From Apostichopus japonicus (taxonomy: Eukaryota > Echinodermata > Holothuroidea > Aspidochirotida > Stichopodidae): a DNA stretch of 64,000 nucleotides. The stretch covers positions 3,551,001 to 3,615,000 of the forward strand of contig NC_092571.1 of the NCBI RefSeq assembly GCF_037975245.1. Reading direction: 5' to 3'. Each line of letters opens with the position of its first letter. Position 1 is the first letter of the stretch. The notes beneath the pieces are model-generated. The model saw nothing but the letters and a program-made list of their open reading frames with translations, was not told where the DNA came from and made no database searches. The position numbers and the translations under genes are program-made. This document shows, piece by piece, positions 24,701-36,900 of the stretch.

Positions 24701-27700
24701 CCCCACTCCCTGTTTTGTGTGTTCAAGACACTGACACCTATCACACCTCTAAATAGCATCTTCAGAACAGATTATCACTAATATGTTGTACATGGGTTTA
24801 CACCAGCAAACCAAGACAGAATTCACCCATAGTGGATGAATGATTTATCTTACCTCTCCATTAGTTTTAGTAACATTTATCTCATCTTCATCCAACATAG
24901 CTGACAGTTTCTTCTTATTCTTCCTCTTCTTCTTCTTGACCTCCTTCCTCGCTGCCGGTCTCGTCTCCTCTGCTGATGATGATGACGGTGACATCTCCTC
25001 GCCCAGGTCGACATCTTTCTCTGATAACAGATGCTCCATCTCTTCCTTCATCTGTTCATCAGCCGGTTTCAACTCATTTATCAACTGGATAAAGAAAACC
25101 AGAACCTTACTCTTCAATACAGACTGCTAAACATTGAAATGTTTTTTGAGACAAACTCCTATAAGCTGGCTGTGTCAGCAACAGTATTTTAAAGTACATT
25201 GCTAAGAGATTCTTCACTTAAGCTCATTTTAAAGTACCTGACTGTGAGCCAACATGTCCAGTGTAATTTTTGGCTGCTTGTTTCGGTAACGTTGCTCGTT
25301 TCCATGTTCCTGTTAATCTTTGCAGAACTAGAGTTCTACTGTTATTAGTTACTTTACCACATGATTCAGAGCAAAGATGATGGTTAGGCCAGACAGGAAA
25401 TAAAGAGAAACCAATCGTAACTCTTCGCAATAGACACGACCGAGTGAATACCATGAGTAATATATCTTTCAGCAAAAGTTGTGCGAAGACTGAAGTAAGG
25501 TATGTTATCTATGGTCCAGAACCAGCAGTTCGAGGCTTAATGAATAAGTAAGGATTATCACTGTACTAGGAAATCTAAAGAAATGGTACGAGTTGCTATG
25601 GTAACTGTTATGTGGAATACAACATTTCTTCCTAATTATGGTTACATTATTGCCTATGTGCAGTTATCTATTTTCCATAATAATAAAAATATTAATAATT
25701 ATAATGATGATGATCATAAAAATAATGAAAATAATAATAATAATATCATAATCATAATGATCATAATAATAATGATAACAATATTTTCTATATTCCATTA
25801 ACAGTTTATAACAATTTTGCCACAACTTCATGCAAGCTTTCCAGAAAGTATGACATCAGGAATATATTTCTGCTTAATGCCCGATTTCTAAATCTTGTTA
25901 AAGGCACAAACCTTTCTGTAGGATAGGATCCTTCCAATCACTGGGTGGTTTTTGACTGAAATATGTTTAGCTTTCATTACCATATACAAGTTAATGTTCA
26001 GGCAGTAGCTGTAAGAAGAATTAAAAACAAAAGAACAATAGTCATATCTAATGCATATAAAGGACATACATTGTGGTAATTTGAGACAATCAGTTATGTT
26101 AGTGGTGACATTATACAAAGTTTTGAAGAGATGGTTGTAACATGAACATAGTATTGATTCCAATGTTCCAAAAATATTTTTAAAATGGACAAACTACATG
26201 AAAAATTATACACAATTCATGTATGACATTTTAGTACTTTTACTGGTCTACAAAAGAGTAAAAAATGTGTGCTCACTTTACTAACTCCTCTCACAAAACA
26301 AGAAAGACCTAAATGAAAGAAATCAGTGTTGTTTGTTACATCAAAGGAAGGTTCTGTAAAATGCAGGAAGACAATGCCATTGCTGAAAATCAATTATTGA
26401 ACTATTTAAAACCTTACAACAGATTCCATTTGACTCACTTGAGATAAAGATGGTACTTGGTTTGAAGGTAGGTGACACCTAGAGTGCCTGGTGGTATTTT
26501 CCCAGACTTCACTTGGTCTATTAGGGGTTGTAGTTCATCTTTCAATTCCAGAAGCTGTGAAGGATCAAAAGGTTACTATGCTGGGCATGATTCTTGTGTT
26601 AAACAGAGGTTCTCTTCCAAGCTGGAAGTCATTACTTGGTGGTTACAATGTCTACTGAAGTGAACATTTTTACCTCAATTCTCAGAATGGTGCAATTTCA
26701 TTGTTTTGGTTTTTTTTATCATTGCTTAGAAAGGTGTTATCAGGTATATTTGAATGGAATTATATTACTTTAAGGAAAGGTAGTGGCAGACAGTAAATAG
26801 TAATTCCTCCTACTTGCCCCTCCCCCACCCCCACCCCCAATTTTGTTTTTATAAGTTCACAAAGCAAAACTGTAAATTTGGATAATGATACCAAAGTTAC
26901 CATTCATGCCTCAAAGGTAAATCTCAAAATTATCAAACCTAAAAATTGCTTGTAGCAAATCCCAAGTTACAGAGAATCTATGAACATCACTTCTCCCTAA
27001 TGAGCAATACTTCATCACTTCTCCCTAATGAGCCATACTTGTGCGACTTGTACCATCTTGGGATCCTCTCTACCACTGGCAAGATATTTGGACCATATAA
27101 CCGTTCAACATTCATCATGTGATCCCCTCAAAAGTTCTTAGTTAAATGGTTGATTCTCTAGTGGTATATGTATTTTTAATTTTCTTTAGCAATGATTACG
27201 TGATTAGCAATGATTAGAGAGCATGTGGCCAATTGGCTAAGGCATCGGACTCATGATCCAAGGATTGCTGGTTCGATTCCTGCCTACTTCATTACGTTGT
27301 GTCCTTGGGCAAGATGCTTTATCTCACTTGCCTCTCTCCACCCAGGGGTTCAATGGGTACCTGTGAGGTAACTTGTCATTGGGTGCAGTATATAACTGCT
27401 GCCGACTGCAGGGATTGTCTCTGGGACAGGTTATCATTGACCAGGGGAAATATGACGTCTGTAAAGCGCTTTGAGACCTATCGCTGGTATAAAGCGCTAT
27501 ACAAAAAGCAAATATTAAAGCAAATATTATATTATTATTATTATTACCTTTGCTTTACAATCCTCCACAAGTTCCATCATTTCAGGTGATTCCTTTTTAA
27601 GAATCTGTTTCACAAAAAGACAAATTAAAATAAACTGATAAGTTATTACAGTTAGTTAATTGCTTAATAAATTAATAGAAATCAAACAACACAGAATCAA

Positions 27701-30700
27701 AACAAATCTTTAGCACAAAACAATCTAAGTGAGGTCAAAATTGAACTAAAATTACCTTTCTAAAGCAGCTGGTTGAGTTTGGTAGCTAACTTCAAGCATT
27801 CTAACCAGTATTGCTCAAAGCAAGATTGCAACTTTTCAAACAATAATGTTAATTAGCAATTCATTAATGACACTTAGTTGTTCCAATTTGTTTTTTATTA
27901 CATCAGTATGTATCCAAGAAAAATGTTGTCAACTTCCTATCCTCAAGGTTCTATTAATCACAAAATTGAGAAACACGAACATAGCCAGATATATTTCTCA
28001 TGCTGTGAAGGAGTATTAAAATGCCTTTAAGTGGACACACACCCAATCATCTTGTTAAGCTTATGCAACAGAGATCTTTGTGAAGATCTCACACAAACAG
28101 TTAAAAAAAATCTTGCTTGGTCTGGAAGGTATCCTAGTTTAAAAACTATGTTTGAGAGCTGTAATTTTTTCCAATCTGCACAGAGTGCCACTAGGATTTG
28201 AAACCTTTTACTTTGTTTTTTTTCTGTTAGCATTTTGAAGGCAGAATTTGAACAGTGTTGACAATTCAACCAATGCCATCAATATTGCAATCAATATGTT
28301 AAAATCCCCATTTGAAATCCCCATCTCCATTACAGAAAAACAATTTAATAAGTGCAATAAATGAAGGAAAACAAGAGTGATTTGAGGGCCAAAACTGATG
28401 ACTTTCAAACACAATCTAATGAATCTCACCTGAAGTTTCTCCTTCTTGGTGAGTTTACTCAAGTCTTTCTTGACTTTAGCTTCTTCATCCTTTAGCTCCG
28501 TCTCCTCTTTCTCAGTCTCAACAGTCTTAAAAATTTGAAAATATGAAAATTTGATGAAGTGGTTAATGTGAAAAAATAGAACTGTGTTCAGACAATTACA
28601 GATAAAAGTTAAAGGTACAGCCATAGACACTCAGTCCTATTTGCACATGCTTATGTCATGTAAAAGAGCACTGTTAACAAATGCTGCATATAACATACAC
28701 AATTACTGCTTCTTGTGCAAATATATACACCATTGCATTGAAGGTACAGTACATCACAGAACTTGGAAATTTAACCTTGCGTGGAAAAGAGAACACATTG
28801 TCCGTTGAAATTATGGAGTAAAATAAAGAATAAACTCAGTATATATAGTGATTATCTCATTGTATGTATAGTGTTCTCTATGCATACTGTTAACACATGC
28901 ACATGTAAAATGTAAAAGGAAATATGGTTGAATGAACTACTCTGTTGACCAGTTGAATGAACAAATCTGGTAATTCTTGAAACCTTCATCAGGACACAAA
29001 ACTGAAGGACACATGTCTTTACCCCTTATCTACTGCCCCTCCCCCCCCCCTTCCAAAAAAGATGATAATTTGCATCCATTGGCCTAATGAATGTTCATTT
29101 GAATAAGTATTGCCTAAAGCATGTGGTTACTAAGGTGACAAGACAAACACATGCTTTGTGTGTATAGGTGTGCGAGTTGTGTCATCCACATGAGCCAATA
29201 TGCATGTATTATGAACTTTCAAAACATCTCCCTGTATAAAAAAGTATATCTTTTTCTGTTATTACCTCAGCTATATCTATAGCAAAGTCTCCCTCATCAA
29301 GAGCCTCTGCCATCCTCCTCTGGATCATCCTGGCTTCCTCTTCCTCGGCTGCTTGTTCTTCCTCCTCATCCTCCTGGAGATTATCTGATCAAGAAAAGAA
29401 GACAAAACTGTGCTATGACAATGATATATATTGAATGAGCATAAGGTTAAATATATTATAATTAGTAAAAATGATATTATAACTGCAAGCATTTCCACAT
29501 ACTGTACAACGTGAGTGTACATTATACAGTTCCACAAGCCACAGCTCTAGAAGATGTGCTGTTATAACCAGTGTCTCCATTCACCAGTGTTTTGCTTCAC
29601 TACTGTACATGCAGAACTTCCTAGAGACAATGGGTGTTTCAATTAAAGGATTAGTTTAGGTGTCACAAATGTTTATCTTATATGAAAGAGGACAATACAA
29701 GAAACCCAATAGTGAAGAAATTATTCAAATATTTTTTCCGTTAAGGAGATATTCAAGTTTGAAGTTCTATCTGATTGTGTAGAAACTGCTGAAATCAGAC
29801 TAGCTGTGACGTCATATCCTCACATTCCTGAAAAGTCTTTGTTATTTTATTAAAATATTTTGTAAGATTTAATGACTTACAACCAAAAGATACGTCAGGA
29901 GATCTCATATGTGTCAAGGGAAGTTTTTGAGATTTAACATCTGAAGAATGTTTGATTATATTTTTTAGCTTTGTGAAAAGAAATGTAATTATTTTTTAAT
30001 GAAATATATTGACACATGCTAAGGAAGTGAGGATGTGACATCGCACCCTCACAGTTAGTCTTTATACACCAGTCATTTGCAAACAAATTTTGAAATCTTC
30101 AAAGTGTGATATCTCCTTAACAGAGAATGCTATCATGGTAGTTTCTTCACTATTCTGTTTGTCTTTTTAAGCTCTTTCATAAAAGATAGACATGTCAGAC
30201 ACCTGAACCAATCCTTTAAGTCAATATGCCCAAGTGTCACTTATCAGGAGCTGTTAAGTAAATCTCACTGTAGCTATTGGAAAGCTTCTTTCAGATTTCA
30301 ACACGGATCTTACTGTAGTTTTCTGTGATCTGACACCGTATCACATGAGCTAATGGATACAGTAGTTTCCTATCAATGATAATCCAATGAGCAAAAAAAA
30401 ATTTAATAAATAATAACTTTGAGATTTTCCTCACCAAGAATATTATCCCCAACAAAATCGGCTCCGTGAAAGAGTCTTCTTTTCTTGCCCCAGGCTTTAT
30501 CATCTGTTGTGTCATCTTCATCCTCTCCATCTTCTTCAAGGTCACTGCCCATCTCATCAATGTGATGATGCTTTTGAAACTCTTTAGTCTTTTTCTCCAG
30601 TTCCTCCTCAGAATCTTCTTCATCCCATCCTAGTACTTCCTCCTGCAATAACACATGAAACGGTTAACATGAAATCAATTTTAATTTTACAGTAACATAA

Positions 30701-31374
30701 AATCACTTTCTTTTTACAGCAAACTTTAAAGAGTTTTATCAGATATAGGGTAGTTCTACTCCTGTCAATCATGCTGTTCTCAGCAGCAACACTGAAAAAA
30801 AACCATTTTCAACAAAATGGTGGAATTATGCCATCATCTTTACAGTAAACCAGGTATCATACCATTCATCACATATATGTCTGCTTTTCCTCTTATTTCA
30901 GAAATAGCCTTCTCATTTACAACACTGAAAAAAAAAAATTATTATAAACTATACAGCACATCTAACTTCTTTTACAAATATATCTTTAGAAATATGCATA
31001 ATTTAAAGGGACTGCACTATAGAAAAAGATTGACTATTGGAACGACTCAATGAGCAAGAAAATGACTACAGTCCAAAGAGATAATGTAGATAGTCCTGTC
31101 TCAAGTGATTTAGTTACCAAATCTTTTTTTTAGGAACCATGCTAGTCTCTGTTAAACAGAAAGACAAACCTCGTTATCAGATCTGTCTGCCTTTTGTTGT
31201 ATAGTTTGGTCCTGGTTTATCAGTATCTTGTCCCGATCATTATGAAACTCGTCGACTTCATCGTAAAAATACTCCTTCGATGACGGATCTGGATCCTTGA
31301 CATTACGGTAGGATCGTGGATCGTCACTGTCGTAATCCGACTCATTCTTCTGCCACTGTCTTCGCCCTGCTCTC
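21784..31374 (-). CDS. UTP3: UTP3/SAS10, small-subunit processome protein (5' end unresolved)
   Basis: Twelve coding exons on the - strand join in frame: 31374-31170, 30642-30435, 29384-29266, 28525-28430, 27604-27548, 26554-26439, 26008-25912, 25084-24854, 24295-24198, 23457-23334, 22645-22538 and 21873-21784, giving 515 residues plus a missing start. Recognisable parts in order: an acidic N-terminus with DEVDEFHNDRD; DKAWGKKRRLF; MIQRRMAEALDEGDFAID; the Sas10/Utp3/C1D region (ILKKESPEMMELVEDCKAK, then QTKYHLYL, then YCLNINLYMVMKAKH, then HPVIGRILSYRK); a Lys/Glu-rich linker; and the Sas10 C-terminal domain (KRAITYQISKNKGLTTRKKK, NPRVKHRNKFRKAKIRRKGQ, RYGGELSGIRAGVVKSVKLK). Known role: nucleolar component of the U3 processome for 18S rRNA maturation. 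The first found exon starts in phase 2, so a short upstream coding exon is required. ATG-GTG-G at 32339-32333 is one weak candidate but needs a different acceptor. Confidence 0.92.
23740..23965 (+). repeat. 34-bp tandem repeat, seven copies, UTP3 intron
   Basis: CCTATGGATATATCCTTCACAAACAAGAACA-type units recur every 34 bases, with CTATGG at 23747, 23781, 23815, 23849, 23883, 23917 (variant CAATGG) and 23951. Edge copies are more diverged than central ones, which is typical of unequal-exchange arrays. It lies between the 24295-24198 and 23457-23334 exons. Confidence 0.9.
25680..25800. repeat. AT-rich (AAT)n/(ATC)n low-complexity tract
   Basis: About 120 bases of AATAAT, ATAATGATG and ATCATAAT repeats in a UTP3 intron. 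No coding signal. Confidence 0.7.
27217..27547 (+). mobile_element. tRNA-headed SINE abutting a UTP3 splice donor
   Basis: The head is tRNA-like, with A-box-like GGCCAATTGGCTAAGGCA near 27227 and B box GGTTCGATTCC at 27270-27280. A body follows with GTGTCCTTGGGCAAGATGCTTTATC, then a conserved-type tail GTAAAGCGCTTTGAGACC and ATAAAGCGCTATACAAA. It ends in a (TTA)n run. This head-body-tail plan is widespread in marine invertebrate and fish SINEs. The element is on the + strand, antisense to UTP3. Its (TTA)n tail runs up to the GT of the donor for exon 27604-27548. Confidence 0.85.
28030..28370. repeat. Interspersed repeat, copy B (UTP3 intron)
   Basis: Same family as 15080-15560. It has ACAGTTAAAAAAAATCTTG, GGTATCCTAG, TTTAAAAACTATG and CCCCATCTCCATTACAG in the same order. 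It lies on the 3' side (for UTP3) of exon 28525-28430. Confidence 0.5.
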
Positions 31375-33880
31375 CTGTAGTAATCGGAAAAGTTTGTTAA
31401 TTATCTATTTTACTACACAACAATTGAGTGGGAAGTAAAAAGGGACATTCCAAGTCAAGCAGAACAGTAGTTCCTATGAGCTTTTTAAAAGTTTATAAAA
31501 CCACAGAGTTCACACACTACCAATAGAGAACTATATGTACATAATTGTTGCGAAAAGTTAGTGTGATCACCAGACACATTTGTCACATGCAAATCATAAA
31601 TCAGGGTATAATTGGATTGTTGACCCTAATAGTCGAAGTCAAAAGGTCAAGTTTAAACGATCCAAAATCCGGCCATTTAATCGTTTAGATCATTAAACGT
31701 AAATTAGCACAGCAACAGTACTGTATAATACACATGCCATCCTATCCCTTTTTCAAAGTGTACCAAAGCACATGTTTTGAAACCTCCAACAGGTGCTGTG
31801 CTGTATTCTGTATACCTTCCCCATCCCCCGCCCCCCCCCCCCCCAATTCGTATAGACTTCCAGATGATTGTGTGTAAATGTACCCATTCCGTGCTCATGA
31901 TTGGTTGATTAGGCTTAAACCATTTTTGAAGGTGAAAACGCAAGAAACATACTGTGTGTCCCTTCGTTGACCTTTTGCTCGGTACCGTACTTGTAAGCAA
32001 CAGATGCAAGCGATAAAGATTGTGCAGCAAGAATGTTTAGTTTGAGACCGCGGGGAGTAGTAAGGTATACACGATTAACATTAGCAGCGGGAATATCGGT
32101 ATCCCTGAGTTTGCGTGAACTGTCTGGGTCGGTATTTTAATAAGGTATTATTTTTACAAAGTGTACGAGGTTGTTTTGGATATATATACCTGGTATTTTC
32201 GGTATATTTGTTGATGACAAATTTCGGTATGGTTACTGCATATATATGAAATTACCGGTTTACCGGTAATATTGGTATTACGATGCACCCTAAGACATTG
32301 TTAATAAAATCCCTAAGTGCGTCAATTACAACCCACCATGCTACTGTACATGATGTGATTTTCAAAAACAAAAGGAAACAGAAATGTTGTCACGTTCATT
32401 TCAAATGACGAGTTCAGTCATTCTTAAGTGACTTAAATTTCACTCCTTGATGCTTCACATTCAACTTCGCTTGGGAAAGACTTGTAGTACAAATAGTACT
32501 GTAAACTGTATGTAGCCTAAGCCTACTGCATATATAACCTAACTTATGTCCTTGTCTACGTAGGTTAGAAGTATACTACTAGTACTACTGATTATAGGTC
32601 TAGTAGTAGTACTAATACTACTATGTTACTGTTAGTAGTACTGGAAAGATTAGTTCGTGAAACCAGTGCATATGATCTAAAGCTACACAAAATAGAAAAC
32701 GAGATTACAAGACAAATTGATTGGAAAATAAGCCCACACCTTTGTTTTCGCTGCGACATATCACAAGCTACTGCATCACCCAATAACAGGAATGTCACTC
32801 TACAAAATTCAGTTTCACACAACCAAGAATGTAAAACTGCTGTTCGTATTTTTCGACAGCGTGAACGAACTACTGTACTTGTAATGGGTAACTTTCGAGT
32901 TTCACGTGTTCACTGTTAATTGCGTAACATGTACTGTACAGTTAAAGCCTCGGCGTACGCGTAAATGTAGGTCAAACCTAGGCCAACGTAAGGTCAAGTA
33001 GTAATAAGTAATAATATCAAAGATAATCCACCTTCGGATTGGTAATATATTTGCAATTATACAGTGGCGAAGCAGAATATGCCTGTGCAGACCTAGAAAT
33101 TGAAAGATATAGAATTAGAAAGCTAGCTCAGTTACCATCCAGGCTCCAGCAGCAGAAGTAGCTTTGCCACTGAGGTAACGTAATTACCATTATTATTACA
33201 GTATACTATTATAATACTAGCATCAACCGTTTAGCGGCTGTACAGTAACACGTACAGAATCGTCAATATCATCAAGCTTGCCTAATCTGTTTATATTATA
33301 CTACTACTTGTACTACAGGTAGCCTAGGCTTTAGCTTTAGCCCAGTCCAAACGTTACTAATATAATCTTAGCAGTACCAATAACTAGCAGGTTGGCTACA
33401 ATAGCAATTAGTTATCATTTCAACTAGCCTGGCACCAGCTGCATGATCATTAACGTTGGGCCCAATTAAACTGCTACTGCTTTTTGTATTGGGACCCATC
33501 TGGAGGAAAGGGAGGGGACATGCAGAATATTGCTGGAAGTATTTTCTAAAAATAATCCTCATGTCAGGAGGAGGATTTTTTTGTGGGGGAGGGGAGTTCT
33601 TTCTTGGAGCTAGTGTGTGTGTGTGGAGGGGGGGGGGGTGGTGGTGGTGGGGAGGGTGAGGCAGAGAGAATGACAAATATTGGGGGCCTAGGTTTTTGCC
33701 TCGTCATTTGTCCAGCTGCTGGGCACATAACACAAATTTGACTCATTCCCTTGCCGCCCACAAAAATGCACCCATGCTGAAAGCCAGCTAATCTAAGTTT
33801 ATTCTAGAGATAAATGCAAATATATTTTAAGTTGCCACAAACTGATTTCTACTGACAACCTTAACAAATTTTCTCCATAG
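31375..33880. other. Head-to-head spacer between UTP3 and PEX10
   Basis: Divergent genes flank this 2.5-kb stretch, which should hold the UTP3 first exon, both promoters and any PEX10 5' untranslated exon. None can be fixed by eye. It includes C-rich (31827-31844) and G-rich (33627-33656) tracts. A block near 32090-32290 has repeated GGTAT/ACCGGT words ending in GGTATTACGATGCACCCTAA, which looks like one end of a transposon without its partner. AT-rich sequence with several ACTACT/AGTAGT palindromes lies near 32570-32640. Confidence 0.5.
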
Positions 33881-33909
33881 TATTAAACCAGATTATCCAG
33901 AGGGAGATC

Positions 33910-36900
33910 ATGCACTTTGATTCAGCAGGCCAAGCAGAAATCCTGCGGTCCAGTCAGAAGGACCAGTTTTACATATCACAACTGCGGAGCAAACTAGCCG
34001 ATGTCTTTCAGTCTTGGGCTGGTAATGCCAGAATACACTATCTGTATATGTTATAATTTTACTGCAATTCATTTATATGGACATACTATTCAACAGACAA
34101 CACATACAGGGAAATTTAAGTGTTGAAAAAAAAGAGGCAACATACAGTATATCCAAAAATTCATCTTTAAAGGCATTGAAGACTGGCCCCAAACCGAGTG
34201 CCGTGCTCTGATAAAGTTAACTTTCCGTTGCTTGCAAGTGAAGTTTTCTGCTAGTCGCTACAAAATGCAGACAGTTATGAAACGTGATACCTTGTTATCT
34301 TTAGCTGGACCTGAGATGTCCATCGCTGTATCGTTTGTACACTGTGCTGTGTGTATTGACCGCAGCTGCATGTACTGACAGTACACTAGTGTCTAATTAC
34401 CGAAGGTAGCAAGCTGTGTGCATATATTCTGGGATCGATGGTGGTGTCTAACACTTCTGTTACACCTCATTCGAAACTAGGTCAGATTACTGGCATTAGA
34501 CGTTTCTTATTGCGCGAGTCTTCACACCCTTTGAAAAAGAGTTATGAATTCAATGACTTTTCTTGACACGCATTAATAGTGACAGTATTCAACTGTTTTA
34601 GTATTTCTTGTTCAGCAAGAGATGTAACCCTTGAAAAAACAGTCAAATGAAATGTGAACAGTCTATGTTAGGAAGATAATAATTTAATCATGTTGTCGTC
34701 ACACATCTTAATATTCTGAACATCAAAACTTTAAAATTGATTTTAGGTTGCTGATGCCAAACTGGGTATGTGTTCTCCATAGAGGTCTTTCAAAGAAATT
34801 AATACAATTCAAAGAATATTTTACTCTTAATAATGTACTTTCCCCATCAGTGTTATTTACTTATTTTACTTTAAAAAATTGTGGGAATAGGAATTAGGTC
34901 TTGTGTAAATCCTTTTTTAATAATATGATTTTTCTGTCAAACCAGGTGCCAGAGCTTGGATCAAGTGGCGAGCAGAACTGGACTTGGTGACGGATTGCCT
35001 GTACTTTGGTCTCACGACTTTATCTGGCAAGTTCTAACACATCCTGTTGACATCAAATGTATTGTAATTGAGCAATTCAACCGGTAACAGCTAAATGCTT
35101 AGCGTAATTTTTAAATCTTATTCAGACATTAAATTGTAGGATAGTACTGTAACCCCTCATGGAAAAGAGTTGATTGGTGGTTTGTACTAGCAGTTGTCTC
35201 TAATGTCTTGCGTACATCAACAGTCTGTGTAGTGTTTATTATCTACACTAGTGGTTGTCTGGAATGGCATTAACATGTACCAAAGTAATGTAAGCTGTCA
35301 TAATATCTACTGTGCTTAAGTTGCAGCTTGTGTTCATTTAAGATGAAACTTAGTCAAATGCTATTGTGGTGCTGTGCTTAAGTTACAGCTTGTGTTCATT
35401 TAAGATGAAACTTAGTCAAATGTTACTGTGGTGCTGTGCTTAAGTTACAGCTTGTGTTCATTTAAGATGAATCTTAGTCAATTGTTACTGTGGTGCTGTG
35501 CTTAAGTTACAGCTTGTGTTCATTTAAGATGAAAGTTAGTCAAATGTTACTGTGGTGCTGTAGTTACATCCTGCCTGCAGTTTTGAACAAACTGACTAGG
35601 CCCATTTGGGAATCTGGACATAGCTTATGTTTACTGTAATAAAATGCTTGGACCTACAAGTTGGGTGTAAGGTATGATCACCAAACTTTTCTATGGGTGG
35701 GGGTGGGGTGGGGGGGAATGGGGGGCAGAGATAACCTTCAAACAATGGGTCAAACAATTTTTATACTAATATATAAGTTTTGCTGTATGCTAATACTGTA
35801 GGATTACATGTCACAACGTAAATATTGAGGGGTCTTAAATTGGAATTATTCACAAAAGGAAAGGCCACAGTTAGGTGAATACCACTTTTTGTTGCAAAAC
35901 TATGTTCCTTTGGTGAGCAACATGGTTACTAAGTTACTATCGTATCTAATGGTTTCTCAGTAACAGTGAATTCTCTTGATCTTTGATCGATGTTAGGTCT
36001 GCAAACTCTCGGTGAAGAATATGTGAACATTTTACAAGTCGATCACACACAACGTGCTGTGCCGTCGCTTCAGGTGAGTAATAATTAACCCACAAACAAG
36101 TAATCTGCTGAGTTACTGCCAGCTAAAGTGAATTGAGGTTGAGAAGTTTTATATCTTGGAGAAGGTGTATAGAGACCCGGGAGGTTCCAAGAATGACATG
36201 TTATAGAGTACACCGGAGACGGTCTTTAGTGGTCAACAGCCAGAGTGTGTCCCAGTACTTTATTTTCATTACATCATTAAACACAATACATTGGTATGCA
36301 TGGCCTTTCCATAAGGTATGTAGGTATGCACGGCCGTTAATAATACGTAGGGTGGTGTGCACACGATCTACATATTGCAAACAAACTTCTTTAATTTGCA
36401 CATGCCACTAAACTCTTAATATATAACAAGATGGAACATGGTTTGGGGTGAGGTGGGGCAGGTCAGGGGTTTGAGGGAAGGGTAACAGTAGAGGCAAATG
36501 TAAGAGCAATCAAATGCATCACATTTTCTATCCGAAAAAGAAGGGAGTCTTCTCTTCCTTTGCTCTAAAGCTTCAAAACTGTGGAACAATATTTCCAAAT
36601 GACATATCATGAATTCATCAATTTTAACATGTTTGTTACAGAGGAGGATATCTTTTTCTTAAATTGTTTCCAGAGAAGGACCTTCTTAGTATTCACTCAT
36701 GTGGTCTTTCCATATCTGCTGGATAAATTCCTGTCTCGACTGAGCTACAGGCTGGGAGCGAATCTATCAGTTCCAGTTTTACCTCCGGACTGGAGGGAAA
36801 GACTCAAGACAACCCTGCCTCTCGTTCGACATCTCCTTCTCCTCGCACACAGAACCCACATGGCTTTCTTTTATCTGAGCGGGGTCTTCTACCACATAGC

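Noticed and set aside
27217-27290. tRNA gene with a CAT anticodon
   Set aside because: A and B boxes are present but the acceptor stem does not close, and the sequence continues into a SINE body and tail.
32623-32919. 98-aa plus-strand open frame between UTP3 and PEX10
   Set aside because: No recognisable protein pattern, no start context or splice support, and it overlaps repeated ACTACT-type sequence.
33368-33761. Proline/histidine-rich and glycine/tryptophan-rich open frames on both strands
   Set aside because: They are translations of a G-rich low-complexity tract, with no conserved protein pattern.
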